Below, in pieces: positions 53,970 through 62,400 of a stretch of DNA of 64,000 nucleotides (positions are counted from its first letter, which is position 1; each line of letters starts with the position of its first letter). A model generated the notes under the pieces. That model worked only from the letters and a program-made list of their open reading frames with translations. It ran no database searches and had not been told where the DNA came from. The position numbers and the translations under genes were made by a program. The DNA comes from Acidovorax sp. FJL06 (GTDB lineage Bacteria; Pseudomonadota; Gammaproteobacteria; Burkholderiales; Burkholderiaceae_C). The stretch spans positions 62,001 through 126,000 of the forward strand of contig NZ_QAJR01000015.1 in the NCBI RefSeq assembly GCF_003852545.1, in the 5' to 3' direction.

Positions 53970-55523
53970 ATGGTGAAGAAGCTCGTCATCTTCGTGCACA
54001 AGTGGCTGGGCGTGGTGCTGGCGCTGTTCTTCCTGATGTGGTTTGCGAGCGGGGTGGTGCTGTACTTCGTGCCCTTCCCCAGCCTCACGCAGGCCGAGCG
54101 GCTGGCGGCCTTGCCGCCGCTTCAACTGCCTGCCGATTGCTGCCTGGCCGCACCCGATGCCGCCCAGCGCGCGGGCCTGCGCCCAGCCGGTGGCGGTGGC
54201 GAGGCACGCCTGGGCATGCTGGGCGATGCGCCTGTGTGGCGCCTGCAGGCGGCGGCCGGCGAGGGCGCGGCCCCGCGCTGGCACACGGTGGATGCCCGCA
54301 CGGGCGCCCTGGTGCCGCCGATCAGCGACACGCAGGCCGCCACCGTGGCCGAGGCCTTCAGCGGCCGCCGTGCCATGGGCACCGAAGGGGTGGAGCGCGA
54401 CCAATGGACGGTGCCCCAGGGCCTGGACGCACACCGCCCCCTGGTCAAGGTGCTGCTCGATGGCGACGACGGGCTGGAGCTGTACGTGTCACCCGGCGCC
54501 ACGGAGGTGGTGCGCGACACGCGCCGCGCCGAGCGCTTCTGGAACTGGCTGGGCGCCGTGCCGCACTGGATCTACCCCACGGTGCTGCGGCAGTTTCCCC
54601 AGGCCTGGCACCACGTGGTGGTGTGGTTGTCCATCCCTGGTGTGCTGCTGGCCGCCACAGGCGTCGCGCTGGGCATCTGGCAGCTGTTCCTGAACCGGCG
54701 GCGCTGGATTCCCTACCGCCAGTTCTGGATGCGCTGGCACCACATCCTGGGCCTGGTGGCGGCGGTGTTCACGCTCACCTGGATGTTCTCGGGCCTGATG
54801 TCGATGAACCCCTTTGGCGTGTTCACCGGCCGCGCGGCCGACCCGCAAGCGCGCACGCAGTGGGCGGGCGAGGCCCCGCGCAGCCTGCGTGGCCCGGCCG
54901 AAGCCGTGGCGCTGGCAGCGGCCGAAGGCATCGTGCCGCTGGAACTCGATACGCTGCGCATCGCCGGCCAGGCCTGGTACCGTGTGCGGGGCCGGGGGGA
55001 GGGCGGGGGCGCCGTGCAGCGCCTGGTGCGCGCCGATGGGCCCGAGGCCACCGTGGTGCGGGCCGTGCCCGATGCGACGTTGCTGGCTGCGCTGCAGAGC
55101 CTGCGTCCGGGCATGCCTGTGCCGAGCATCGAACAAATCACGCAGTACGACGGGCTGTACTATGCGCGCCACCATGATGCATCCACGGCCTTCCATCGCC
55201 CGCTGCCCGTGTGGCGCGCCCACTGGGTGGGGGACGGGGTGACGGTGTACGCCGACCCCGCCTCCGCCCGCATCGTGCTGCGTGCCGACGCCACCACGCC
55301 CTGGCAGCGCGTGCTGTACAACGGCCTGCACAGCCTGGACTTTGCGCCGCTGCTGGCGCGCCCGGCGCTGCGCACCGGGTTGGTCGTGGGGCTGTCCCTA
55401 TTGGGTGTGGCGCTGTGCATCACCTCCTGCGTGGTGGCCTGGCGTGTGCTGGCGCCGCGCCGGCGGCGAGCGGCGCGGCCCGTGGCCAGCGCGCAGTCGG
55501 CGGAGGGCGCATGGACAGCCTGA
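53970..55523 (+). CDS. PepSY-associated membrane protein
   Basis: 517-residue inner-membrane protein with about four helices (10-31, about 213-236, 257-278, 460-483). PepSY_TM features are HKWLGVVLALFFLMWFASG near the start and RQFWMRWHHILGLVAAVFTLTWMFSG in the middle. Paired histidines could bind haem. Such proteins next to TonB receptors often reduce ferric complexes in the periplasm; here the substrate may be the ligand of the preceding receptor. Overlaps cbiB by 13 bp. Confidence 0.82.
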   Translation: MVKKLVIFVHKWLGVVLALFFLMWFASGVVLYFVPFPSLTQAERLAALPPLQLPADCCLAAPDAAQRAGLRPAGGGGEARLGMLGDAPVWRLQAAAGEGAAPRWHTVDARTGALVPPISDTQAATVAEAFSGRRAMGTEGVERDQWTVPQGLDAHRPLVKVLLDGDDGLELYVSPGATEVVRDTRRAERFWNWLGAVPHWIYPTVLRQFPQAWHHVVVWLSIPGVLLAATGVALGIWQLFLNRRRWIPYRQFWMRWHHILGLVAAVFTLTWMFSGLMSMNPFGVFTGRAADPQARTQWAGEAPRSLRGPAEAVALAAAEGIVPLELDTLRIAGQAWYRVRGRGEGGGAVQRLVRADGPEATVVRAVPDATLLAALQSLRPGMPVPSIEQITQYDGLYYARHHDASTAFHRPLPVWRAHWVGDGVTVYADPASARIVLRADATTPWQRVLYNGLHSLDFAPLLARPALRTGLVVGLSLLGVALCITSCVVAWRVLAPRRRRAARPVASAQSAEGAWTA

Positions 55524-56515
55524 CCGCCTTGTTTGTCCCCGGCATGGGCGGGGCCCTGTTCCACCTGCTCCTGTGGTGCCCGTTGTTGGCGCTGGCGGTG
55601 GACTGGTGGCTGGGCGAGCCGCCCGTGGCCTGGCACCCCGTGGTCTGGATGGGGCAGGCGTTGCAGTGGGGGGGCGAGCGGCTGGCACCGCTCTCGCCGG
55701 TGGCCAGGGACTGGAAGGGCTTTTGGCTTGCAGCGCTTTTTTGGTGCGCCCTGGCAGCTATTGTTTTGATAGTTGCGGCGTACCTGCAACATGGGGCGTT
55801 GATGCTGCCCGGCCTGCTGGCGGTGGCGGTGCTGGCGCTGCTGCTCAAGCCCCTGCTGGCCTGGCGCATGCTGCACGACGAGGTGCTCGCGGTGGAGCTG
55901 GCGCTGAGCCAATCGCTGCCCGCTGGCCGCGCGCAGCTTGCGCGCCTGGTGAGCCGCGATGTGAGTGCGCTCAGCGCCGTGCAGGTGCGCGAGTCCGCCA
56001 TCGAGTCGCTGGCCGAGAACCTCAACGATTCGGTGGTGGCGCCACTGTTCTGGTTTGCGCTGCTAGGCCTGCCAGGGGCGGCGCTGTACCGGCTGGCCAA
56101 CACGGCCGATGCCATGTGGGGCTACCCTGGCATGCGCGGCGGGCGCTACTGGCAATGGGCGGGCAAATGGGCGGCGCGGGCGGACGATGTGCTGTCGTGG
56201 CTGCCGGCGCGCATCACGGCCCTGTTGCTGGTGTTGGGGGCCCAGGGCCTGCGGCTTTCCACGCTGGCGCGCCAGGCGCGCAAGACCCCGTCGCCCAACA
56301 GCGGCTGGCCCATGGCGGCCATGGCGCTGGTGCTGGATGTGCGCCTGGCCAAGCCGGGCGTGTACGCCCTGCACAGCAAGGGGCGCAGGGCGGGGCCGCT
56401 GGATACGCGGCGGGCGGCACGCGCCGGCACCCGGGCGGTGCTGGCCCTGGTGCCGGTGGTGGCGGCCATCCAGTTGCTGGTGGCCCTGGCTTTCTCAGCA
56501 TGGATGCAGACATGA
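55511..56515 (+). CDS. cbiB: adenosylcobinamide-phosphate synthase
   Basis: 334-residue membrane enzyme (CbiB; CobD in Pseudomonas naming) that attaches aminopropanol phosphate to adenosylcobyric acid. Motifs are LALAVDWWLGEPPVAWHPVVWMG, SRDVSALSAVQVRESAIESLAENLNDSVVAPLFW (quoted in part), RLANTADAMWGY and ARITALLLVL. Residues about 72-88 are encoded by a dispersed palindromic element. Confidence 0.95.
   Translation: MDSLTALFVPGMGGALFHLLLWCPLLALAVDWWLGEPPVAWHPVVWMGQALQWGGERLAPLSPVARDWKGFWLAALFWCALAAIVLIVAAYLQHGALMLPGLLAVAVLALLLKPLLAWRMLHDEVLAVELALSQSLPAGRAQLARLVSRDVSALSAVQVRESAIESLAENLNDSVVAPLFWFALLGLPGAALYRLANTADAMWGYPGMRGGRYWQWAGKWAARADDVLSWLPARITALLLVLGAQGLRLSTLARQARKTPSPNSGWPMAAMALVLDVRLAKPGVYALHSKGRRAGPLDTRRAARAGTRAVLALVPVVAAIQLLVALAFSAWMQT
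55725..55773 (+). repeat. dispersed palindromic element, copy E (inside cbiB)
   Basis: CTTGCAGCGC, loop, GCGCCCTGGCAGCTATTGTT then GATAG aligns with copy B. In frame within a transmembrane segment (LAALFWCALAAIVLIVAAY). Confidence 0.6.
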
Positions 56516-57615
56516 CCCCTCACGACCTCCCGCCCCCATTGGTGCCGCTGCATGGCGGCCCGGACGCGGCGGGCATTCCGCTGCATGACTTTTCGACCAA
56601 CAGCAACGCCTGCGGTCCCTGCTCCGAGGCGCGGCATGCGGTGCAGATGGCCGATGCCACGCGCTACCCCGACCCGGCCTACACCGCCCTGCGCGAGGGC
56701 CTGGGCGCATTCCACGGCGTGGCGCCGGGCCGCATCGTGCTGGCGGCCAGCGCCAGCGAGTTCATGCACCGCATCACCGCCCTGGCCGCGCTGCAGGGCG
56801 CCGTGCAGGCGGCCCTGCCGTTGCACAGCTATGGCGACTATGCCCAGGCCGCCCAGGTGCGCGGGCTGGATGTGGTGCGGGGGGGCGGTGCTGCGGCGGG
56901 CCTGCAGTGGGCGTGCGAACCCTCCAGCCCGCTGGGCCTGGCCGATCCGGCCGTGCGCGCCTGGCAGCCTGCCGGCAGGGCACGGGATGGCGGTGCGGCC
57001 GGTGCGCTGCGCGTGCTCGACTGCGCCTATGTGCCCCTGCGGCTTGACCCCGAGGGCGCGTGGACGGGGGTGCCATCCGCCCAATTGCCATCGGCCTGCT
57101 GGCAGCTGTGGACCCCCAACAAGGCCCTGGGGCTGACCGGTGTGCGTGCGGCCTACGCCATTGCACCCGTGGGCAGCGAGAGCGAGGAGCAGGTGCGCAT
57201 GCTGGCGGCGCTGGCGCCTTCGTGGCCGGTGGGCGCGCATGGCGTGGCCTTGCTGCAGGCCTGGGTGCAGCCCGTGGTGCAGCAGTGGCTGGTGTACAGC
57301 CTCTCTACCCTGCGCGAGTGGAAGTCGCGCCAGCAGGCGCTGTGCCTGGACCTGGGCTGGACCCTGCATGCGGGCAGCCTGGCCAACTATTTCTGCGCGC
57401 AGCCAGACACCCCCTCGCTGCGAACGGATCTGGCGGCGTTGCGCACAGCGGGCATCAAGCTGCGCGATGCGGCCTCGTTCGGTTTGCCCGGCAGCGTGCG
57501 CCTGGGCGTGTTGGTGCCCACTGCGCAGGATGCGCTGCGGGGGGCCTGGAGGGCCACCGCCAGCGGCCGTACCATCGCCGACAGAAGTTCAACCGGTTCA
57601 GGGGATGCCTTGTGA
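56512..57615 (+). CDS. cobC: threonine-phosphate decarboxylase
   Basis: 367-residue PLP-dependent aminotransferase-fold enzyme giving (R)-1-amino-2-propanol phosphate. N-terminal LHDFSTNSNACGP (a variant of the usual DxSxNxNP), VLAASASEFMHRI, the Asp/Tyr of VLDCAYVPL and the PLP lysine in LWTPNKALGLTGVRAAY. ATGA overlap with cbiB; its stop overlaps the next gene. Confidence 0.9.
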   Translation: MTPHDLPPPLVPLHGGPDAAGIPLHDFSTNSNACGPCSEARHAVQMADATRYPDPAYTALREGLGAFHGVAPGRIVLAASASEFMHRITALAALQGAVQAALPLHSYGDYAQAAQVRGLDVVRGGGAAAGLQWACEPSSPLGLADPAVRAWQPAGRARDGGAAGALRVLDCAYVPLRLDPEGAWTGVPSAQLPSACWQLWTPNKALGLTGVRAAYAIAPVGSESEEQVRMLAALAPSWPVGAHGVALLQAWVQPVVQQWLVYSLSTLREWKSRQQALCLDLGWTLHAGSLANYFCAQPDTPSLRTDLAALRTAGIKLRDAASFGLPGSVRLGVLVPTAQDALRGAWRATASGRTIADRSSTGSGDAL

Positions 57616-58406
57616 GAACCATCACCGTCAACCGCTACGTCACGCCGCTGCGTGAAGGTGGCTCCATGCCCGCCATCGTCGAGGGCGACGAGCTGGGCAC
57701 CTACGTGCTCAAGTTCCGTGGTGCAGGGCAGGGCGTGCGCGCGCTCCTGGCCGAGATCATCGCGGGCGGCATGGCCCGCGCCCTGGGCCTGCCCGTGCCC
57801 GAGATCGTGCTGGCCCAGCTGGACACCGCCTTGGCGCAAACCGAGCCCGACCCCGAGATCCAGGACCTGGTCCGCGCCAGCGGTGGCCTGAACGTGGGGC
57901 TGGACTACCTCTCGGGCGCGCTCAACTTCGACCCGGCGGTGGATGTCGTGTCGGATGATTTCGCGTCGCGCCTCGTGTGGTTCGACGCGCTGGTGGGCAA
58001 TGTGGACCGCACCGCGCGCAACACCAACCTGCTCATGTGGCACCGCCAGCCCTGGCTCATCGACCATGGTGCGGCGCTGACCTTTCACCATGCCTGGAAC
58101 GGCGTGGTGGCCCTGCCCGCCAAACCCTTCGCACCGATTGCCGACCATGTGCTGCTGGCCCAGGCCACGGCCTTGATGGACGTGGATGCCGAGCTGGCCG
58201 CGCGCCTCACACCTGAAGTGGTCATGGGCATCCTGGCCGAGGTACCCGACGAGTTTCTGGCGCTGGCTGGGGCCGAGCATGCCGAAGGCCCGCTGTCGGT
58301 GCCCGCGAGCCACCGCCAGGCCTATGTGGACTACTTCTGCGCGCGCCTGGCCGGGCGGGAGGCCTGGGTGGGCGCGGTGAAAGGAACCATCGATGCACGC
58401 GCCTGA
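57612..58406 (+). CDS. HipA-like kinase (HipA_2 type)
   Basis: 264-residue HipA-related kinase. Motifs are LGTYVLKFRGAGQGVRALLAE (P-loop-like, Lys), GLPVPEIVLAQL, then VWFDALVGNVDRTARNTNLLM (catalytic Asp/Asn) and PWLIDHGAAL (metal Asp). GTG start overlaps the cobC stop (GTGA). The partner is the next gene (DUF3037). No toxin-antitoxin HTH gene is nearby. Function is unknown. Confidence 0.8.
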   Translation: MRTITVNRYVTPLREGGSMPAIVEGDELGTYVLKFRGAGQGVRALLAEIIAGGMARALGLPVPEIVLAQLDTALAQTEPDPEIQDLVRASGGLNVGLDYLSGALNFDPAVDVVSDDFASRLVWFDALVGNVDRTARNTNLLMWHRQPWLIDHGAALTFHHAWNGVVALPAKPFAPIADHVLLAQATALMDVDAELAARLTPEVVMGILAEVPDEFLALAGAEHAEGPLSVPASHRQAYVDYFCARLAGREAWVGAVKGTIDARA

Positions 58407-58785
58407 GGTGTACGACTACGCCATCGTGCGCGTGGTGCCGCGCGTGGAGCGCGAGGAATTCATCAACGCGGGCGTGATCCTCTCGTGCCAGCGCACCGGC
58501 TTTCTGCAGGCCGCCATGGCGCTCGACGAGGCCCGCCTGCTGGCCATGGACCCGCAGGCCGACATCGACACCGTGCGCCGCCACCTGGCGGCCATCGTGG
58601 CCATCTGTGCGGGCGATCCGGGCTGCGGGCCCATTGCCCAGCTGCCCTACCGCTCACGCTTTCACTGGCTCACCGCCAAGCGCAGCGCCATCATCCAGAC
58701 ATCCCCCGTGCACACCGGCCGCTGCACCGATGCGGCGGCCGCGCTCGAACACATCATGGACCGCATGGTCCGCCCACTGCCTTGA
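58393..58785 (+). CDS. DUF3037 protein
   Basis: 130-residue protein matching DUF3037: YDYAIVRVVPRVEREEFINAGVILSC near the N-terminus (quoted in part) and RFHWLTAKRSAIIQTSPVHTG. It overlaps the HipA-like gene by 14 bp. HipA_2/DUF3037 gene pairs recur in bacteria; no established function. Confidence 0.85.
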   Translation: MHAPEVYDYAIVRVVPRVEREEFINAGVILSCQRTGFLQAAMALDEARLLAMDPQADIDTVRRHLAAIVAICAGDPGCGPIAQLPYRSRFHWLTAKRSAIIQTSPVHTGRCTDAAAALEHIMDRMVRPLP

Positions 58786-60275
58786 CTGAAAAATCTGCTT
58801 CCACGTTGGCCCGTTGCGTGATGGTGCTGGGCACCACCAGCGGCGCGGGCAAAAGCTGGCTTACCACCGCGCTGTGCCGCCACTACAGCAACCTGGGCCT
58901 GCGGGTTGCGCCGTTCAAGGCGCAGAACATGAGCAACAACGCGCGCGTGGTGTCGGGCCCCGGCGGCAGCCTGGGCGAGATCGGCAGCGCACAGTATTTC
59001 CAGGCCCTCGCGGCCCGCGCCGAGCCCGAGGTGCGCATGAACCCGCTGCTGCTCAAGCCCGAGGCTGACACCCACAGCCAGGTGGTGCTGATGGGCCAGG
59101 TGAGCGCTGAGCTGACCGCCATGCCCTGGCGCGGCCGCAGCGAAAAGGTGTGGCCGCAGATCGCCGCTGCGCTCGATGCGCTGCGCGCCGAGAACGATGT
59201 GGTCGTCATTGAAGGCGCGGGCTCGCCCGCCGAGATCAACCTGCATGCCAGCGACATCGTGAATATGCGCGTGGCCCGCCATGCCGACGCGCGCTGCCTG
59301 CTGGTGACCGACATTGACCGGGGCGGTGCGTTTGCCCACCTCTACGGCACCTGGGCGCTGCTGCCCGAGGAGGAGCGCGCGCTGATCCATGGCTTTGTGC
59401 TCAACAAGTTCCGTGGCGACGCCAGCCTGCTGGCCCCGGCGCCGCAGATGCTGCATCAGCTCGCCGGCGTGCCCACCGTGGCCACCATTCCCATGCAGTG
59501 GCGCCATGGCTTGCCCGAAGAAGATGGTGTGTTTGATGACCGCAGCACCGCAGCAGGCGCCGTGCACACCACGGTGGCCGTGGTGGCCTACCCGCGTATC
59601 AGCAACCTCGATGAATTCCAGCCCCTCAAGAACGTGCCCGGCGTGCGCCTGCTGTGGGTGCGCAGCCCGGCCGACATCGGGGGGCTGAAGCCCACCGACT
59701 GGGTGGTGCTTCCTGGCTCCAAATCCACCGCCGCCGACCTGGCCTGGCTGCGCGCGCAGGGCCTGGACCAGGCCATTGCCCACCACGCGGGGCGGGGCGG
59801 TACTGTGCTGGGCGTGTGTGGCGGCCTGCAGATGCTGGGCGAGGCGCTTATCGACACGGCGGGCATCGACGGCAATGCGCCGGGCCTGGGCCTGCTGCCC
59901 CTGGTCACCACCTTCGAGGTGGCCAAGACCGTGCAGCGCACGCAGGCGCAGTTTGGCGCGGTGCGGGGCGCCTGGGCTGCACTTGCAGATGTGTCCGTCA
60001 TGGGCTACGAAATCCACCACGGCCAGACGGCCCAGCACCCGGCCATGGCCGCCAAGGGCGATGTGGCGCGCGAGGTCATCCCCGGCATCGCCTGGCAAAA
60101 CCCGGCGGGCAATGTGCTGGGCGTGTACCTGCACGGTCTGTTCGAGGATGCCGCCGTGCTGCACGCGCTGTTTGGGGCCCAGGTGCCCACGCTGGACAGC
60201 GTGTTTGACGGCCTTGCGGGTTTCCTTGGCACCAGCTTCACACCGGGTGTGCTGGATGCGCTGGTGGCACAGTAG
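58782..60275 (+). CDS. cobQ: cobyric acid synthase
   Basis: 497-residue CobQ/CbiP that amidates four peripheral positions of the corrin ring. MVLGTTSGAGKSWLTTALCR is the P-loop. FKAQNMSNNARVV, IEGAGSPAEINL and DIDRGGAFA mark the synthetase domain; VLGVCGGLQMLGEAL (Cys) and YLHGLFED (His) mark the glutaminase domain. TTG start (58782, TTGA overlap) is favoured by the operon pattern; ATG at 58821 is the alternative. Confidence 0.95.
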   Translation: MTEKSASTLARCVMVLGTTSGAGKSWLTTALCRHYSNLGLRVAPFKAQNMSNNARVVSGPGGSLGEIGSAQYFQALAARAEPEVRMNPLLLKPEADTHSQVVLMGQVSAELTAMPWRGRSEKVWPQIAAALDALRAENDVVVIEGAGSPAEINLHASDIVNMRVARHADARCLLVTDIDRGGAFAHLYGTWALLPEEERALIHGFVLNKFRGDASLLAPAPQMLHQLAGVPTVATIPMQWRHGLPEEDGVFDDRSTAAGAVHTTVAVVAYPRISNLDEFQPLKNVPGVRLLWVRSPADIGGLKPTDWVVLPGSKSTAADLAWLRAQGLDQAIAHHAGRGGTVLGVCGGLQMLGEALIDTAGIDGNAPGLGLLPLVTTFEVAKTVQRTQAQFGAVRGAWAALADVSVMGYEIHHGQTAQHPAMAAKGDVAREVIPGIAWQNPAGNVLGVYLHGLFEDAAVLHALFGAQVPTLDSVFDGLAGFLGTSFTPGVLDALVAQ

Positions 60276-60306
60276 GAGGCTGGCCACCGTGGCGCATCGC
60301 AGTCCT

Positions 60307-61062
60307 TCACACCCGTTCGCAGTGGCAGGCGAGGGTGGTGTATGGAAAGCGCACGGTGCCTTGCCCGCGCAGGGCAGGGTGGTCGGCAATGAGTGCCTCG
60401 ATCTGTGCGCGCACTTTGGCACGCTCCGCATCGGGCAGCGCAGCAATGAAGCTCACCGACATGAAGCGGTCCACGATGACCTGCTGCGGCGGCCCCACAT
60501 GTTCGTGCGGCAGGCGCGTCTCCACCAACGGACTGAAGCCGGGGTGCGGAAAGGGCTTGCGCCAGTCGCCCTTGTAGAAGCGCGGCGCATCGCCTTCGTA
60601 GGGCGTGATGATCGCGGTGAGCGCGGCCACCCAGTCCACCGATTCATCGCGCACGTTCCACACCAGGCCGAGCTTGCCACCCGGGCGCAGCACGCGGTGG
60701 AATTCGTCCAGAACCTCGCTGGTGGCAAACCAGTGGAACGCCTGCGCGCAGACCACGGCATCGAGTGCGCCGGACGGCAGCGGCATGGCCTGCGCCGTGC
60801 CCGCGACGGCGCGCACCGTGGGCAACTGCAGTGCGTCGATCCTGGCGCGCATGGCGTCCACGGGCTCCACGCCCACCACCGTGGCCCCGGTGGCTGCGAG
60901 CAGCGCGGTGAACTTGCCCGTGCCCGCACCCACATCGGCCACCTGGCGGCCGGGGGCCAGGCCCAAGGTTTGCGCCAGCCAGGCCGACAGCGCTGCCGGG
61001 TAGTCCGGCCGGCCGCGCGCGTAGGCCTGGGCCTCTTTTGTGAAACCCTGCTGTGCCGCCAT
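60307..61062 (-). CDS. class I SAM-dependent methyltransferase
   Basis: 251-residue methyltransferase type 11. The SAM-binding motif is VADVGAGTGKFTALLAATG and the post-motif DAVVCAQAFHWFAT. The N-terminus AAQQGFTKEAQAYARGRPDYP is typical of this group. It lies antisense between cobQ and cobT, so it is not part of the operon. The start may be 61098, where an AAAGG SD fits; the two divergent ATGs would then overlap. Substrate unknown. Confidence 0.82.
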   Translation of the reverse strand: MAAQQGFTKEAQAYARGRPDYPAALSAWLAQTLGLAPGRQVADVGAGTGKFTALLAATGATVVGVEPVDAMRARIDALQLPTVRAVAGTAQAMPLPSGALDAVVCAQAFHWFATSEVLDEFHRVLRPGGKLGLVWNVRDESVDWVAALTAIITPYEGDAPRFYKGDWRKPFPHPGFSPLVETRLPHEHVGPPQQVIVDRFMSVSFIAALPDAERAKVRAQIEALIADHPALRGQGTVRFPYTTLACHCERV

Positions 61063-61096
61063 GTGCACGGCATTTTTTGATGTGTTCTCTACCACC

Positions 61097-62161
61097 ATGA
61101 CCGTACCTTTCACTCTTCCATCCATTGACGACCTGCATGATGCCGCGTTGGCCGGCCGCCTGCAGCACGCGATCGACTTCAAGACCAAGCCCCTGGGCTC
61201 ATTGGGCCTGCTGGAGCGCCTGGCGCTGCGCCTGGGCCTGATTTTGGGCAGCGAAGCCCCGGCGCTGCAGGCGCCCCAGATGCTGGTGTGCGCGGGCGAC
61301 CACGGCCTGGCGGCGCGGGGGGTTTCGGCCTTTCCGAGCGACGTGACCTGGCAGATGGTCGAGAACTTCCTGGCCGGCGGCGCCGCCGTGAGCGTGCTCG
61401 CGCGCCAGCATGGCCTGGGCCTCACGGTGGTGGACTGCGGCGTGGCCAAGCCCATCGCCGCGCGCGATGCCGCGCCCGGCCAGCCGCGCCTGCTGCTGCG
61501 CAAGGTGGCGCTGGGCACGCAGGATGCATCGGCCGGCCCCGCGATGACGGCAGAGCAATGCGCCCAGGCGCTGGCCAACGGCATGGAGGTGGTGCGTGGC
61601 CTGCCGGGCAACGCCCTGCTGCTGGGCGAGATGGGGATCGGCAACACCTCGGTGGCCTCGCTGCTGCTCGCGCGCCTGGCCGGCCTGCCGCTGGCCGAGG
61701 TGACGGGGGCTGGAACGGGCCTGGATGCCGCCGGCATAGAGCGCAAGCGCGCCGTGCTGCAGCAGGCGCTGGATGCCAATGCCGGCGCCACCAGCCCGCT
61801 GGACGCACTGGCCGCCCTGGGCGGCTACGAGGTCGCCACGCTGGTGGGTGCGGTGCTGCAGGCTGCCGCCGAGCGGCGCGTGATTGTGGTGGATGGGTTC
61901 ATCACCAGCGCCGCCGTGCTGGTGGCCAGCCGCTTGGCGCCGGCCGTGCTGCAGCGCTGCGTGTTTGCGCACCGCTCGGGCGAGCGCGGCCACACCTTGA
62001 TGCTGGCGCAGATGCAGGCCGAGCCGCTGCTGGATTTGGGCCTGCGCCTGGGCGAGGGCTCGGGCGCGGCGCTGGCCTGGCCACTGCTGCAGTCGGCCTG
62101 TGCGGTGCTGGCCGAGATGGCGAGCTTTGAATCGGCCGGTGTGGCCACCCAGTCGGCCTGA
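61097..62161 (+). CDS. cobT: nicotinate-nucleotide-dimethylbenzimidazole phosphoribosyltransferase
   Basis: 354-residue CobT, activating the lower-ligand base as alpha-ribazole phosphate. Motifs are KTKPLGSLGLLERLALRLG, CAGDHGLAARGVSAFP, EMGIGNTSVASLLLARL and LRLGEGSGAALAWPLL with the catalytic Glu. cobS, the usual downstream partner, is absent; only repeats follow. Confidence 0.96.
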   Translation: MTVPFTLPSIDDLHDAALAGRLQHAIDFKTKPLGSLGLLERLALRLGLILGSEAPALQAPQMLVCAGDHGLAARGVSAFPSDVTWQMVENFLAGGAAVSVLARQHGLGLTVVDCGVAKPIAARDAAPGQPRLLLRKVALGTQDASAGPAMTAEQCAQALANGMEVVRGLPGNALLLGEMGIGNTSVASLLLARLAGLPLAEVTGAGTGLDAAGIERKRAVLQQALDANAGATSPLDALAALGGYEVATLVGAVLQAAAERRVIVVDGFITSAAVLVASRLAPAVLQRCVFAHRSGERGHTLMLAQMQAEPLLDLGLRLGEGSGAALAWPLLQSACAVLAEMASFESAGVATQSA

Positions 62162-62165
62162 AGTG

Positions 62166-62262
62166 AAACACCCCCTGAGTCGCTTCGCGCCTTCCCCCTC
62201 TCTCGCTTCGCGGGAGGGGGACGCCCCCAGCGCGGCGGGGCAGCCCTTGCCCGGGGGCGCTG
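62166..62262. repeat. GC-rich intergenic hairpin repeat after cobT
   Basis: Nested inverted repeats: CCCCCTC (62194-62200) with GAGGGGG (62214-62220), and CGCCCCCAGCGC (from 62222) with GGGGGCGCTGG (to 62262). The sequence resembles a dispersed intergenic repeat I associate with Acidovorax; it may also end cobT transcription. Confidence 0.55.
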
Positions 62263-62346
62263 GCTTGGGCCGCGCCGGTTGCATCAGTTGCGGGTGGCGC
62301 AGCGCCATGGATAACTGATACGGATTTGCGGTCAGTTGCTCACTGC

Positions 62347-62400
62347 CGTTCGGGCTGAGCCTGTCGAAGCCTCGCGCGGCGCTTGGACAGGCTCAGGCCA
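62347..62400. repeat. REP-like inverted repeat at end of diguanylate cyclase gene
   Basis: CTGAGCCTGTC (62355-62365) and GACAGGCTCAG (62386-62396) are perfect 11-bp arms around a 20-bp loop. The motif matches the TTCGACAGGCTCAG type of dispersed repeat. The gene's stop codon (62393-62395) lies inside an arm. Confidence 0.8.

Noticed and set aside
57612-58785. Classical HipBA toxin-antitoxin module
   Set aside because: No HTH HipB-like gene; the partner is DUF3037, and the kinase is of the shorter HipA_2 type.
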